A stretch of 24,615 nt of DNA. Source: Chrysochromulina tobinii. Taxonomy: Eukaryota > Haptophyta > Prymnesiales > Chrysochromulinaceae. Shown one piece after another: positions 15,248-22,655 of the stretch. Made by a program: the position numbers and the translations under genes. Each line of letters opens with the position of its first letter. The stretch's first letter is position 1. The notes beneath the pieces were generated by a model. It saw only the letters and a program-made list of their open reading frames with translations, had not been told where the DNA came from and did not search any database. The stretch lies in assembly GCA_001275005.1 (NCBI GenBank), contig JWZX01003211.1:1-24615 (forward strand), in the 5' to 3' direction.

Positions 15248-15941
15248 ATGCGCTTGGGGTACTCCATGGTGCTACTCTGGTACTACTCCCATGGCTCTCG
15301 AGCCATGTCTGAGGCCGACTACGAAAACGCGCTTCGAACGAGCGGCTTAGAAGTCGTGCGGGATGTTACGATCAAGGATGATTTGAAGGCCGCAGCGATA
15401 ATCTTCAAGCGCTTCGACGCAAATAAGGACGAGCACTTGAACCTAAAGGTGCTCGTTTAGCTGAAATGTCTGTCCCTCGGATGAACCGTTCCTGACCTTT
15501 AGGTTCAAGTCTCGTCAGGAGTTGACAGCATGGGTGGAGACCGACGGCGGCGTAGAAGGAAGCAAGTCTAGTCCCCGCAAGCAAGCGGAATTGATGATGA
15601 TTGGCGTCGACACCAACGAGGATGGTCGCATATCGATTGATGAGTACACAACTTTTGCTCTGGGCCTGAAGAGGAGAGAGGGTGATCCATCAGATGATCC
15701 CACTTGGGACTTGAAACAAGAGCTGAGGGAAGAAATGAAACGGATGGAGAAGGCGAAGAAACAGCGCATTAGCGATGCAAACAAGGGGAGGCCGATCGTC
15801 TTGCCTGAGGGTATGACTGAGGAGGAGGGACGTGCCATTCTTGAGTCACGAGATGAACAATACGACCATGCGAATGACTACGCAAAACCCAAGAAGAAGG
15901 CGAAGGGCAAGAAGAAGAAGAAGGCGAAGGACGAGGTATGA
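15248..15941 (+). CDS. EF-hand protein with lysine-rich tail, two exons (207 aa, or 188 from the second Met)
   Basis: Exon 1 is 15248-15448 and exon 2 is 15519-15941. Splicing CTAAAG|GTGCTC ... CTCGTCAG|GAGTTG restores a full 12-residue EF loop, DANKDEHLNLKE, with its essential position-12 Glu supplied by exon 2. A second canonical loop, DTNEDGRISIDE, follows. The remainder is a charged helix (LKQELREEMKRMEKAKKQRI) and a tail of repeated KKK runs ending KDEV. The first ATG (15248) adds a mildly hydrophobic 19-residue leader; MSEADYENALRTSG at 15305 is an alternative start. The tail could be nuclear-targeting or, with the leader, ER-retained; unresolved. Codons end in A or T much more often than in neighbouring genes. 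Calcium binding is likely; the partner is unknown. Confidence 0.78.
15435..15510. repeat. 16-bp perfect inverted repeat spanning the 5' splice site
   Basis: ACTTGAACCTAAAGGT (15435-15450) and ACCTTTAGGTTCAAGT (15495-15510) are exact reverse complements with 44 bp between. The left arm is 14 exon bases plus the donor GT; the right arm lies wholly in the intron, 8 bp before its end. Confidence 0.95.
15449..15518 (+). other. Intron of the EF-hand gene (70 bp)
   Basis: Canonical GT (15449-15450) and AG (15517-15518), phase 0. A nearer AG at 15501-15502 would give the wrong frame, so the downstream one was chosen because it completes the EF-hand loop. The donor lies inside the left arm of a 16-bp inverted repeat. 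Confidence 0.82.
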
Positions 15942-16801
15942 GCGAAATTGCGAGCTACGTTAGAGAACGAACTGTCATCGCCGCGGGACCGATTCGATAT
16001 CTCACCAGAGAGATCGGATGAGAGGACTGATGATGCTCCGATCGGATTACCGTACGATGATTCGCTCCGCTCGCTGGCTGTGGTTCTGTGCAATCGGGTG
16101 TGTGAGCTGTGATTGTGTGTGAACGGAAGGTGCGAAGTACGGTATACAGCGGGCGGATCGAGCGGCGGCGCGCGAAATGGGCGGGGCCCCGCCGCGCGGC
16201 GGAGGCGGCGGGGCGGCGGGCGATAACCTATGTCGTTGGGAAAAACCAACAGCTTGACTATAAGGTGTCATATGGAATAAATGCAAAATGGGTGTTGGGT
16301 CTCGGTTGGTCTCGGAAGATAACCGAGAACGCCATGGCAAGATTTTTTATATTTTTTCCTATTTCCTTCCACGTTCCACGTTTTGGATAGAAGTCCCATG
16401 AAAAGATGAAATGATGACAGATGGGCTCGAGACGGCTGAACGTATGCGCTAGTGCCTAAACTCCGGTATCCCCCTCGCACCGCCCCGTCCTCGCGCGCTG
16501 ATGAGAAGGCTCACAATGAAGAGAGACGGCAGACGCACTCAAAACAGCACAATTCACGCAAATGCGAAAAGTAACCGAAATGGTATAACATCAATTTAAA
16601 ACGGGAAATGCGGTGTCCGGTGAGCTTCTGGTTCTGCCGACGGCCCGGGGATGATTTGTTTGCCCCCCCCTCCCCGTCGCCACGTGAATCGTCGACGCGC
16701 TAATCGTATGATACTTACTGACTTACCATTGCCCCCGCATAATAAGCTTACCATTGCCCCCGCACAGTAAGTTCACCGCTCTCGGCTCTACGCGACGCGA
16801 G
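15942..16801. other. Intergenic region between the EF-hand and TruA genes
   Basis: Both flanking genes point into this 860-bp stretch. It contains a GC-rich part (16140-16225), an AT-rich run TTTTTTATATTTTTTCC near 16345, and a poly-C tract near 16662. A 25-bp-step direct duplication, CTTACCATTGCCCCCGCA at 16722-16739 and 16747-16764, lies just past the TruA stop. No gene is supported. Confidence 0.6.
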
Positions 16802-17683
16802 TCACGTCGACCACGCGACACGAGCTCGTGCCGAATATAATGACCGTCGGCGCTGACTGCCCGAACTGCCCAAAGCGGCTGCAGCTGCAGCACTGGATGT
16901 GAACGGCGCGTGCTCGTACAGCACGCGATGCAGCACCAACCCGTGGGCCGGCGCCGTGAGCGGCCGGGAACGCTCAAATCTCCCAATCTCGAGGGCATGC
17001 AACAGCTCATCGGCGTGCAGCTCGCCGCTGCCCACCTTGACGAGCGCGCCAACGAGGTTGCGGCACATTTTGTAAAGGAAGCGATCGCCGCGCAGCCGAA
17101 ACTGGTAGCTCGTCGGCCCGAGCTGCCGTAGCTGCAGCATTCGAAGCGAGCATCGTGGGTCGACCTCGTCTCGGCGCTCCATGCCGCGCGGCGTGTTGCC
17201 AAAGGCGGCAAACGAGTGCGTGCCAACGAGTAGCCGCGCAGCATCTCGGGCAACCTGCGCATTCCACGGCTGCGCACCGCGGCGTGGAGGCAAGTGCCAC
17301 TCGTGCAAGCGACGCAGCGGGTCACGGCAGACTGCCGTGCTGAATGCGTAGTGGTACTCCTTGCCAACGTTGGACCGTACGTCAAAGCTCGTGTCCACGC
17401 GCACGGCCTCGCGCACGCAGAGTGTGTCCGGAAGGAGCTGGTTGAGGCTGTACACGAGCTGAGGCATGCGCTCCGGTTCGAGCGGACCTGCGAGCTCCAC
17501 ACTGCAAACCTGGCCACGGGCGTGGACACCAGCGTCCGTGCGCGAGGCTGCCTCGACGAGAGGTTGAATTCCACCTCCTAACACGCGGCCGAGTGCTGGG
17601 CGCAACACGGCGTCTCGCAGATCCGTCCACCCGCGATACGACGTGCCTTCGTAGGCGACCAGAAAGAGCAACTTACACCTCAT
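16802..17683 (-). CDS. TruA-type tRNA pseudouridine synthase (293 aa)
   Basis: TruA/PUS family enzymes isomerise uridines in the tRNA anticodon stem-loop region. The protein begins LLFLVAYEGTSYRGW, the usual first strand, then RTDAGVHARGQV with the catalytic Asp50. KEYHYAFST supplies the conserved Tyr, GTHSFAAFGN and FRLRGDRFLYKMCRNLVGAL match the later motifs, and APAHGLVLHRVLYE the end of the fold. The spacing between GW and the RTDAG motif is a little shorter than in bacterial TruA. The C-terminus is a short basic, Ser-rich extension. The position specificity and compartment (nuclear, cytosolic or organellar) cannot be fixed; I see no strong leader. The start at 17683 is the only reasonable one, since the domain begins at residue 4. 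Confidence 0.94.
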   Translation of the reverse strand: MRCKLLFLVAYEGTSYRGWTDLRDAVLRPALGRVLGGGIQPLVEAASRTDAGVHARGQVCSVELAGPLEPERMPQLVYSLNQLLPDTLCVREAVRVDTSFDVRSNVGKEYHYAFSTAVCRDPLRRLHEWHLPPRRGAQPWNAQVARDAARLLVGTHSFAAFGNTPRGMERRDEVDPRCSLRMLQLRQLGPTSYQFRLRGDRFLYKMCRNLVGALVKVGSGELHADELLHALEIGRFERSRPLTAPAHGLVLHRVLYEHAPFTSSAAAAAALGSSGSQRRRSLYSARARVAWST

Positions 17684-17887
17684 TAGAGTAACAGCGCCAG
17701 CTTGGTTGTGTCCGTCACCAACATCTGAAATTCGTTAGTATGAACTGCACGTATGAACATACCAGATACGGTACCAGCGCAGTTGTATCCTATGTTCACT
17801 GTCAAACGGTTCATCCGAGGGACAGACATTTCAGCATATTTCTTAGGTGGGTAATTGTTCTCTGTGACTACCGGCCACTCACACGCG

Positions 17888-18928
17888 TCAGCCAATGTTC
17901 TCGAAGTAGCCCTCAGAATCCGAGATAATGCTCGCCACGTTGAGCGCCGTCACCAAGATGCAGATGAGCAGGACTAACAACAAGGCACCGACCTGCTTGC
18001 AGACTTGTTCCCAGCCCCCCGGCGCGTCACCGACGCCGGGCTTCAGGCGCGACTCCTCGACCTGCGTATAATCGCGCCACAGCATCATGCACACTAAAGC
18101 GTACCATAGGAATACAATCACGGCCATGACCGAGAAGAGGAGCGTCACGTAGGCCCACACGCAGGTGGTGTCGAGCTGCTGGTAGGTGAAGCTGCAGGTG
18201 GTGTCGAGAAGCTCGTCTCGGTCGGGCAGCGCGGCGTAGGCGACGACGATCATGACAAGCATTGAGAAGGCAAAGGCCGCGTTCCCGAGCACGCACGTGC
18301 GCAGCAGTAGCGTATCTCGACTGCGCATCGCGTGCAGCAACGTGACCGACCCGGCGATGAAGGACACCGCAATGACAGCGCGCGTGCCAGCGCCTGTGTA
18401 CATCCGAGCGTTCGAGAGCTTGACATTCCAGAAGCTCAGCTGCAAGGGTTCTCGGAGTGCCACGTACGCCGCTTCGACGCAGGATGCAAATACGACGATC
18501 GTGAACCAACTCGTGGAAGGAACAATCCAAAACGCACGAATCTGGAACTCGAGAGCGCTCTCATCCTCACGCACGGGATCGGCCCAAGAGTGGCCGCCGC
18601 ACGCGAGGGTGCGAAGCGTTAACCGACCGAGGAATTTCACGCACGAGAGCCCGATAACGATCGGGTAGTAGAGGAAGCACAGTCTGCTTACCCACGGATT
18701 CTGCCGCCATCCGAGAGCGTCTGCCCTCGCTTGCGCGAGTGTGGTGAGGCTGCAACTGACGGTGAGGCTGACAACAAAGACCAGTGTGTGGGCGTCGGCC
18801 CTGCAGTTCGACCAGTCGCTTCTGCAGCCCTCGCAAGTATCAAGAGTGGACCCTCTGCAGTCCGGTGGCGCCTCGGCGACAACCTGCTCGACGAGCAGGC
18901 TGGTGTGCTCATAAACTTTTTGCTGCAT
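17888..18928 (-). CDS. Multi-pass (about seven-helix) membrane protein, unrecognised (346 aa)
   Basis: The frame is open from an ATG at 19039, but those first 37 codons read straight through a TATA-like box and a TACATGTA palindrome, so the ATG at 18928 (MQQKVYEHTSLLVEQ) was preferred. A short cysteine-rich segment (CRGSTLDTCEGCRSDWSNC) precedes seven hydrophobic stretches: HTLVFVVSLTVSCSLTTL, RLCFLYYPIVIGLSCVKFL, WFTIVVFASCVEAAYVAL, AVIAVSFIAGSVTLL, AAFAFSMLVMIVVAYAAL, LFSVMAVIVFLWYALVCMML and ALLLVLLICILVTALNV. LDTTC is repeated near TM6. I do not recognise a family; seven helices after a Cys-rich ectodomain could mean a receptor or a stress-type membrane protein, but no GPCR motif is evident. 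Membrane localisation is well supported; function is not. Confidence 0.7.
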   Translation of the reverse strand: MQQKVYEHTSLLVEQVVAEAPPDCRGSTLDTCEGCRSDWSNCRADAHTLVFVVSLTVSCSLTTLAQARADALGWRQNPWVSRLCFLYYPIVIGLSCVKFLGRLTLRTLACGGHSWADPVREDESALEFQIRAFWIVPSTSWFTIVVFASCVEAAYVALREPLQLSFWNVKLSNARMYTGAGTRAVIAVSFIAGSVTLLHAMRSRDTLLLRTCVLGNAAFAFSMLVMIVVAYAALPDRDELLDTTCSFTYQQLDTTCVWAYVTLLFSVMAVIVFLWYALVCMMLWRDYTQVEESRLKPGVGDAPGGWEQVCKQVGALLLVLLICILVTALNVASIISDSEGYFENIG

Positions 18929-19021
18929 GGAGGAGAGTCGTCCGATCACGAGTGTGCCCCAAATTTGGGTTGTTTGTGCATGCAAATGTGACGACCAGCC
19001 AGCACCAACCTCTACGACCCC

Positions 19022-19180
19022 GGATATATTATGTACCATTACATGTACACCAAGCTACTTCTTACATGTAAACCCTCTTCTGTGAACACCTGTAGTGCGT
19101 ATGACCCGCGACGACAACGAAGTTTACTATCGTGTTAGCGCACTAGCTTTCTGGACGACCTACTTTCCGTATACATACAT
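19022..19180. promoter_or_regulatory. Upstream region of the seven-helix gene with TATA-like and TACATGTA elements
   Basis: GGATATATTATG (19022-19033) gives a TATA-like sequence on the minus strand about 100 bp upstream of the preferred start at 18928. TACATGTA-type palindromes follow at about 19041-19048, 19073-19080 and 19175-19182. The remainder up to 19447 is the upstream region of the DnaJ gene. Confidence 0.45.
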
Positions 19181-19340
19181 GTAGCTCGGAGCTCTCTCTC
19201 TTTCACACCGGAATTTCACACTCCATCGCGTCCTCATGAAAAAGATAATAAGCTCCTGAGTTTCCAAGAGATTTGGTTGCAGTTCTTCTCTGTGTCTCGT
19301 TTCACTGTTAACAAGTAAGCCCAAAAAGATCGCGTCTCAA

Positions 19341-19358
19341 GCGCGCGCGCGCGCGCGC
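19341..19358. repeat. (GC)9 alternating tract
   Basis: Nine GC dinucleotides lie about 90 bp upstream of the DnaJ start codon. Alternating GC is the classic Z-DNA-prone sequence. A CCG triplet run (about 19422-19443) follows just before the ATG. Confidence 0.9.
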
Positions 19359-19447
19359 TCTCGCTTCGCTCTTTCCGCGGCCGCCGTCAGGCTGCTGCGC
19401 TGATATTTTAATTTTGAACCGCCGACGCCGCCGCCGCCGCCGACTCC

Positions 19448-20656
19448 ATGCTTCGCATTTTGGTCCTTGTTTTTTCGGTGTTTGCTGTCGGAGCGAACCA
19501 TTACAATACGCTTGGCATAGACCGCACTGCTACCGCGTCAGAGATCAAGCTTGCCTACCGCAAGGCGGCCCTCAAGTTTCATCCGGATCGCATGCCGCGC
19601 GGCGCAAGCAGCGAACGAAGACGGAAGGCTCAGGTGGTATTTGAGAATTGCAATGCCGCGTTCGAGACGCTCGGTGATCCCGCCAAGCGGCGGCAGTATG
19701 ATTTTGATCTAGCAAATCCCATCCAGCGGGGCGAAGAGCCAGGAGCGACTCCGCCGCGGCCGCAGGTCGAAATCCGGGTCGAGTGCACGCTCGAGGCCTT
19801 TGGCGGATGTGAGGACGTCCAAATCTCGCTGAGCGCGTGGTCGCAAGCCCTCGGCGCCACGGTGACTGAGGAGATTGCTCAACGGTTGCGCTTGCCACGA
19901 TTGCTCAAGGTGCCACCAGGCAGTCGGCAAGGGGACACGGTGCCCTCGATCTTGCCTGGGATCGGCGGCTCTCGCGGCATCGGGTTGACCTTTCGGCTGG
20001 TGGCCAAGCCCCATCCGCGCTTGACGCGCCGAGGTGATACACTGCATGCGACCGTCGTGCTTCCCGCATGGCGCAACGCCTTTGGCCGCTTAGCCGTCAG
20101 GGTACGTGGTCTCGACGGTGCGTGGCTAACCGTGCGCGCACGCGGCGAGCGGACTCGGCGCACGGGCGAGACCGTGCGCCTGACAGGGCAAGGCATGCCG
20201 GTGCTCTGCAGCGACGGACGCGACGGAATCGATGGCGAAGCCCGCGGCGATCTGATTGTGGAGATGAAAATGCGCTCAGCGGCTGAGGAGGCGGCCTATC
20301 TCGCCAGTCGCATCGGAGGCGCGGCGGTGACAACAATGCTCGCCAAGGCAGCGCTACTTCGGCTGCCTGCGATGGCTAGTGGTGTGGTCGAGTTTGTATT
20401 CACATCCGCGGCGGTGGTGCTCGACTGTCTGTCGACTGACGTGCTCGGCCGAGCGCGCCCAGAAGCACGCGCCGACAGGATGCGGAGGGATGCCGAGCAG
20501 AGGCTCCTTCGGTTACGGCGGCGCGACGAGCGCGAGCGACGGCGTGCCCAAGAGGAACGTGCGGCACAAGCGCGCCGCCAAGCCGAGCGCTGGCGGGAGC
20601 TATGCGCCTCACTCACGCGACAAGCGCGTGCGGCGTGGTCGTGGGCATGGGGCTGA
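19448..20656 (+). CDS. Secretory type II (class B) DnaJ/Hsp40 co-chaperone (402 aa)
   Basis: A signal peptide (MLRILVLVFSVFAVGANH) leads directly into a J domain, residues about 18-87, with HPD at 45-47 (KFHPDRMP), the motif that stimulates Hsp70 ATPase. No Cys-rich zinc finger follows; instead VEIRVECTLEAFGGCEDVQI begins the first C-terminal beta-sandwich and GDTLHATVVLPAWRNAFG the second, as in DNAJB-type proteins. The order J domain then CTD with a signal peptide resembles ER DnaJ proteins that work with BiP, so an ER role alongside ERO1 is plausible. Beyond the usual length, residues about 290-330 are hydrophobic (possible membrane segment) and 335-400 are a basic Arg/Glu-rich helix ending in WSWAWG, which is unusual. 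No intron is needed. Confidence 0.93.
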   Translation: MLRILVLVFSVFAVGANHYNTLGIDRTATASEIKLAYRKAALKFHPDRMPRGASSERRRKAQVVFENCNAAFETLGDPAKRRQYDFDLANPIQRGEEPGATPPRPQVEIRVECTLEAFGGCEDVQISLSAWSQALGATVTEEIAQRLRLPRLLKVPPGSRQGDTVPSILPGIGGSRGIGLTFRLVAKPHPRLTRRGDTLHATVVLPAWRNAFGRLAVRVRGLDGAWLTVRARGERTRRTGETVRLTGQGMPVLCSDGRDGIDGEARGDLIVEMKMRSAAEEAAYLASRIGGAAVTTMLAKAALLRLPAMASGVVEFVFTSAAVVLDCLSTDVLGRARPEARADRMRRDAEQRLLRLRRRDERERRRAQEERAAQARRQAERWRELCASLTRQARAAWSWAWG

Positions 20657-21120
20657 TCACGCCGACGAAAACTGATCTCCCCATCAGAGATCAGTACTGA
20701 GTGTGTTTTGTATGATGTAGCGCACGGAGCACGACTGCTTTCAGTACACAGTACTCAGTAGGCGTAGCGCTAGACGCCAACTGATACACCCGCCCGACCC
20801 AGCGCCGCGCGGCACATAATCGGAATAGTCGGTCCCACGCAGCACCGTGTGATTTCGAACCGCGTGCCCGTGGCCGTGCGTAAAAGCGTGCTCCCTGTCG
20901 GCGCCCCCCCGCGCCCCGGCCGCTATTTATAGATTATACGAACCCCGCTTTGTTCCAAAATGATTAAATTGAGCTGCTAGTTGGACTGTTGCATCACTTA
21001 CTCGGCCCGGCCGCGCCAGGCACGGCCGCCTGCGAACAGAACGCCGGCGCAATATGCGCGCGCGTCCACCCATCGCCTGGCGATGAATGTTGGGGCCTTG
21101 CACGGTCAGTCGACAGCCTC
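20657..21120. other. Convergent intergenic spacer between the DnaJ and OGG1 genes
   Basis: Both genes end here. Beyond the hairpin at 20671-20695 it holds CAGTACA/CAGTACTC repeats (20745-20762), a poly-C tract and an AT-rich segment TATTTATAGATTATACG (20925-20941) that could be a polyadenylation signal area for either gene. The right end has a 15-bp tandem duplication that includes the OGG1 stop. No gene supported. Confidence 0.6.
20671..20695 (+). terminator. 3' UTR hairpin after the DnaJ gene
   Basis: ACTGATCTC (20671-20679) and GAGATCAGT (20687-20695) form a perfect 9-bp stem with a CCCATCA loop, beginning about 15 bp after the stop codon. It could aid 3' end formation or message stability. 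A related CAGTACTGAG-type repeat follows to about 20762. Confidence 0.6.
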
Positions 21121-21135
21121 TTAGTCGACAGCCTC
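21108..21135. repeat. 15-bp tandem duplication over the OGG1 stop codon
   Basis: AGTCGACAGCCTC occurs at 21108-21120 and again at 21123-21135. Read on the minus strand this is EAVD-stop-EAVD-stop, with TAA then TGA in the same frame. Confidence 0.85.
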
Positions 21136-22539
21136 AGCCACAGGGCGCTTGCGACCAGCCATCGTCGTGCCCGCGGGGGAGGAGGCCTCGCGCAACGCGG
21201 CCGAGGCGGCAGCAGCTGCTGCGGCCAGCGAGCTCCGCTTGCGAGGTGGCTTGGTCGCTGTGGAAGCGGGCAGCGGAGCAGTGGCAGGGGCGTCATCGGG
21301 CGGCAACGTTTTGTTCTCGTCCTCGTCCTTGATCTCGGCCTTGGCCTCAGCCCTGGCCTTCTTCTCCGCCCTCGCCACAGCCTTCTTTTCTCTCTCGTGC
21401 TCAGCGAAGAGGGCCATTTTCTGTCGCATCGCCTCGGGCAGCTGGTCGCGGAAGGTAGGCAACTCGGCCGCAAAAAGGTACGAGTGCGCCCAGCCCGCAT
21501 GCGAGCCGTACGCGCGCCGGAACTGCTCGCCCACGCGCGCGTACACCTTGGGAGTGAGTGACTTCTCCTGCGCGAGCGTCGGGTCGAACTCCCGGCATGC
21601 AATCTCCCACACATGCACGTCCACCGGTACACAGCTATGCTGGTCGAGCGAGAAGAGCGCGACGCAGTCGGCAACCTTTGGCCCGACCCCGGGAAGCTCC
21701 GTGAGCGTCGCACGCACGACGTTCGGGTCTCTCTCCATGCGCAGGCTCTTGAGCCAGCTCGCACCCTCGCGCGTCAGCCGCTGCGCCGTCTGGCGCAGAT
21801 ACGGCGCGCGATAGCCCAGCCCGAGCTTCCGAAGCTCCTCCTCGCTCGCCGCCGCCATGGCCGCCGCGGAGGGGAAGGTGTAGAAATCGGCGGCCCCGCC
21901 GTGGCCGACGGGCGCGCTTAGCTCGGTGGCTGCTGCCTGCTCCGATGCGGCCTCTGCCCCGAGTGTGGCGAGCGGGATCTTCGTGCCGTACTGCTGCCGG
22001 ATGGATTGCAGCATGCCGCCGATGCGCTTGATGTTGTTATTCGAGGAGCAGATGAAGGAGAAGAGGCACTCTTCCGGATCCTGGCGTAGCACACGCATAC
22101 CGGGCAGCGTGCGCGCGATGACATTCATCCGCTCTCGCACATCGCTCGCGGGTGCCTCGGGCACCTCTCGATCGGCAGCTCCCCACGCGTCGACCAGCGG
22201 CGCAAGCGGCGTACCCAGCTGGAAGTAGTCGTGCAGCTCATCACGAATCGTGGCGGTGTCTGTTTCTGTCTCGCTGAGCTCGCCAAGGCACCGGAATAGG
22301 CAGTCGCTCTCTATCTCACGTACAGCGAGGACGCGCTGGCCCAGCACGCCAATCCACACGGGATCGTCGCCCGGCTGCCGCGTCCAGCCAAAACACTGTC
22401 CGTTTTCGAATGTGACCCTAAGGCGGAGCTCGGTTGGTGCGCTGAGAAGTCGATGCCAGGTTCTGCCCATGAAAAAGTCGCCTGTCGTTACGGCGGCGAA
22501 GTTGTGACGTTCACAGCCAAGGTTTGACACCAAAGACAC
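21121..22539 (-). CDS. OGG1: 8-oxoguanine DNA glycosylase, OGG1 type (472 aa)
   Basis: OGG1 excises 8-oxoguanine opposite cytosine and nicks the strand by beta-elimination. The N-terminal domain shows LRLRVTFENGQCFGW (38-52). LPGMRVLRQDPEECLFSFIC and SSNNNIKRIGGM follow, then LGYRAPYL, and the helix-hairpin-helix LPGVGPKVADCVALF with catalytic Lys288, then CVPVDVHVWEIA with Asp307. The glycosylase ends near residue 370; the extra 100 residues are charged (EHEREKKAVARAEKKARAE) then Ala-rich with PPRKRSS and AGRKRP, possible nuclear signals. The first ATG (22539) was used; MGRTWHRLL at residue 24 is an alternative. A 36-residue insert (about 195-230) lies inside the glycosylase domain. It is divergent from the kinase gene with 116 bp between starts. 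Confidence 0.94.
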   Translation of the reverse strand: MSLVSNLGCERHNFAAVTTGDFFMGRTWHRLLSAPTELRLRVTFENGQCFGWTRQPGDDPVWIGVLGQRVLAVREIESDCLFRCLGELSETETDTATIRDELHDYFQLGTPLAPLVDAWGAADREVPEAPASDVRERMNVIARTLPGMRVLRQDPEECLFSFICSSNNNIKRIGGMLQSIRQQYGTKIPLATLGAEAASEQAAATELSAPVGHGGAADFYTFPSAAAMAAASEEELRKLGLGYRAPYLRQTAQRLTREGASWLKSLRMERDPNVVRATLTELPGVGPKVADCVALFSLDQHSCVPVDVHVWEIACREFDPTLAQEKSLTPKVYARVGEQFRRAYGSHAGWAHSYLFAAELPTFRDQLPEAMRQKMALFAEHEREKKAVARAEKKARAEAKAEIKDEDENKTLPPDDAPATAPLPASTATKPPRKRSSLAAAAAAASAALREASSPAGTTMAGRKRPVAEAVD

Positions 22540-22655
22540 CGAGACTTAAATCGGATTCCTCTCATCAGTCACATGCGTCTCGTAAGGACGCGGTGCGGAA
22601 CATCTTGCGCGGACGTGTTCGGTGCGGCGGTGGCTGAACGTGGACGCCTACTAAA
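22540..22655. promoter_or_regulatory. Compact divergent promoter of OGG1 and the kinase gene
   Basis: Only 116 bp separate the two start codons, the shortest divergent gap in the window. I see no TGTACA or TATA element in it. Confidence 0.45.

Noticed and set aside
17683-17895. 70-residue minus-strand frame upstream of TruA
   Set aside because: It ends at the TruA start codon, has no recognisable domain and more likely represents the TruA 5' region.
18929-19039. 37-residue N-terminal extension of the seven-helix protein
   Set aside because: It translates a TATA-like box and a TACATGTA palindrome, which fit a promoter better than coding sequence.
20845-20875. TTCGAACC as a tRNA T-loop
   Set aside because: The reverse strand reads GGTTCGAAATC, but the flanking bases do not form a T-stem.
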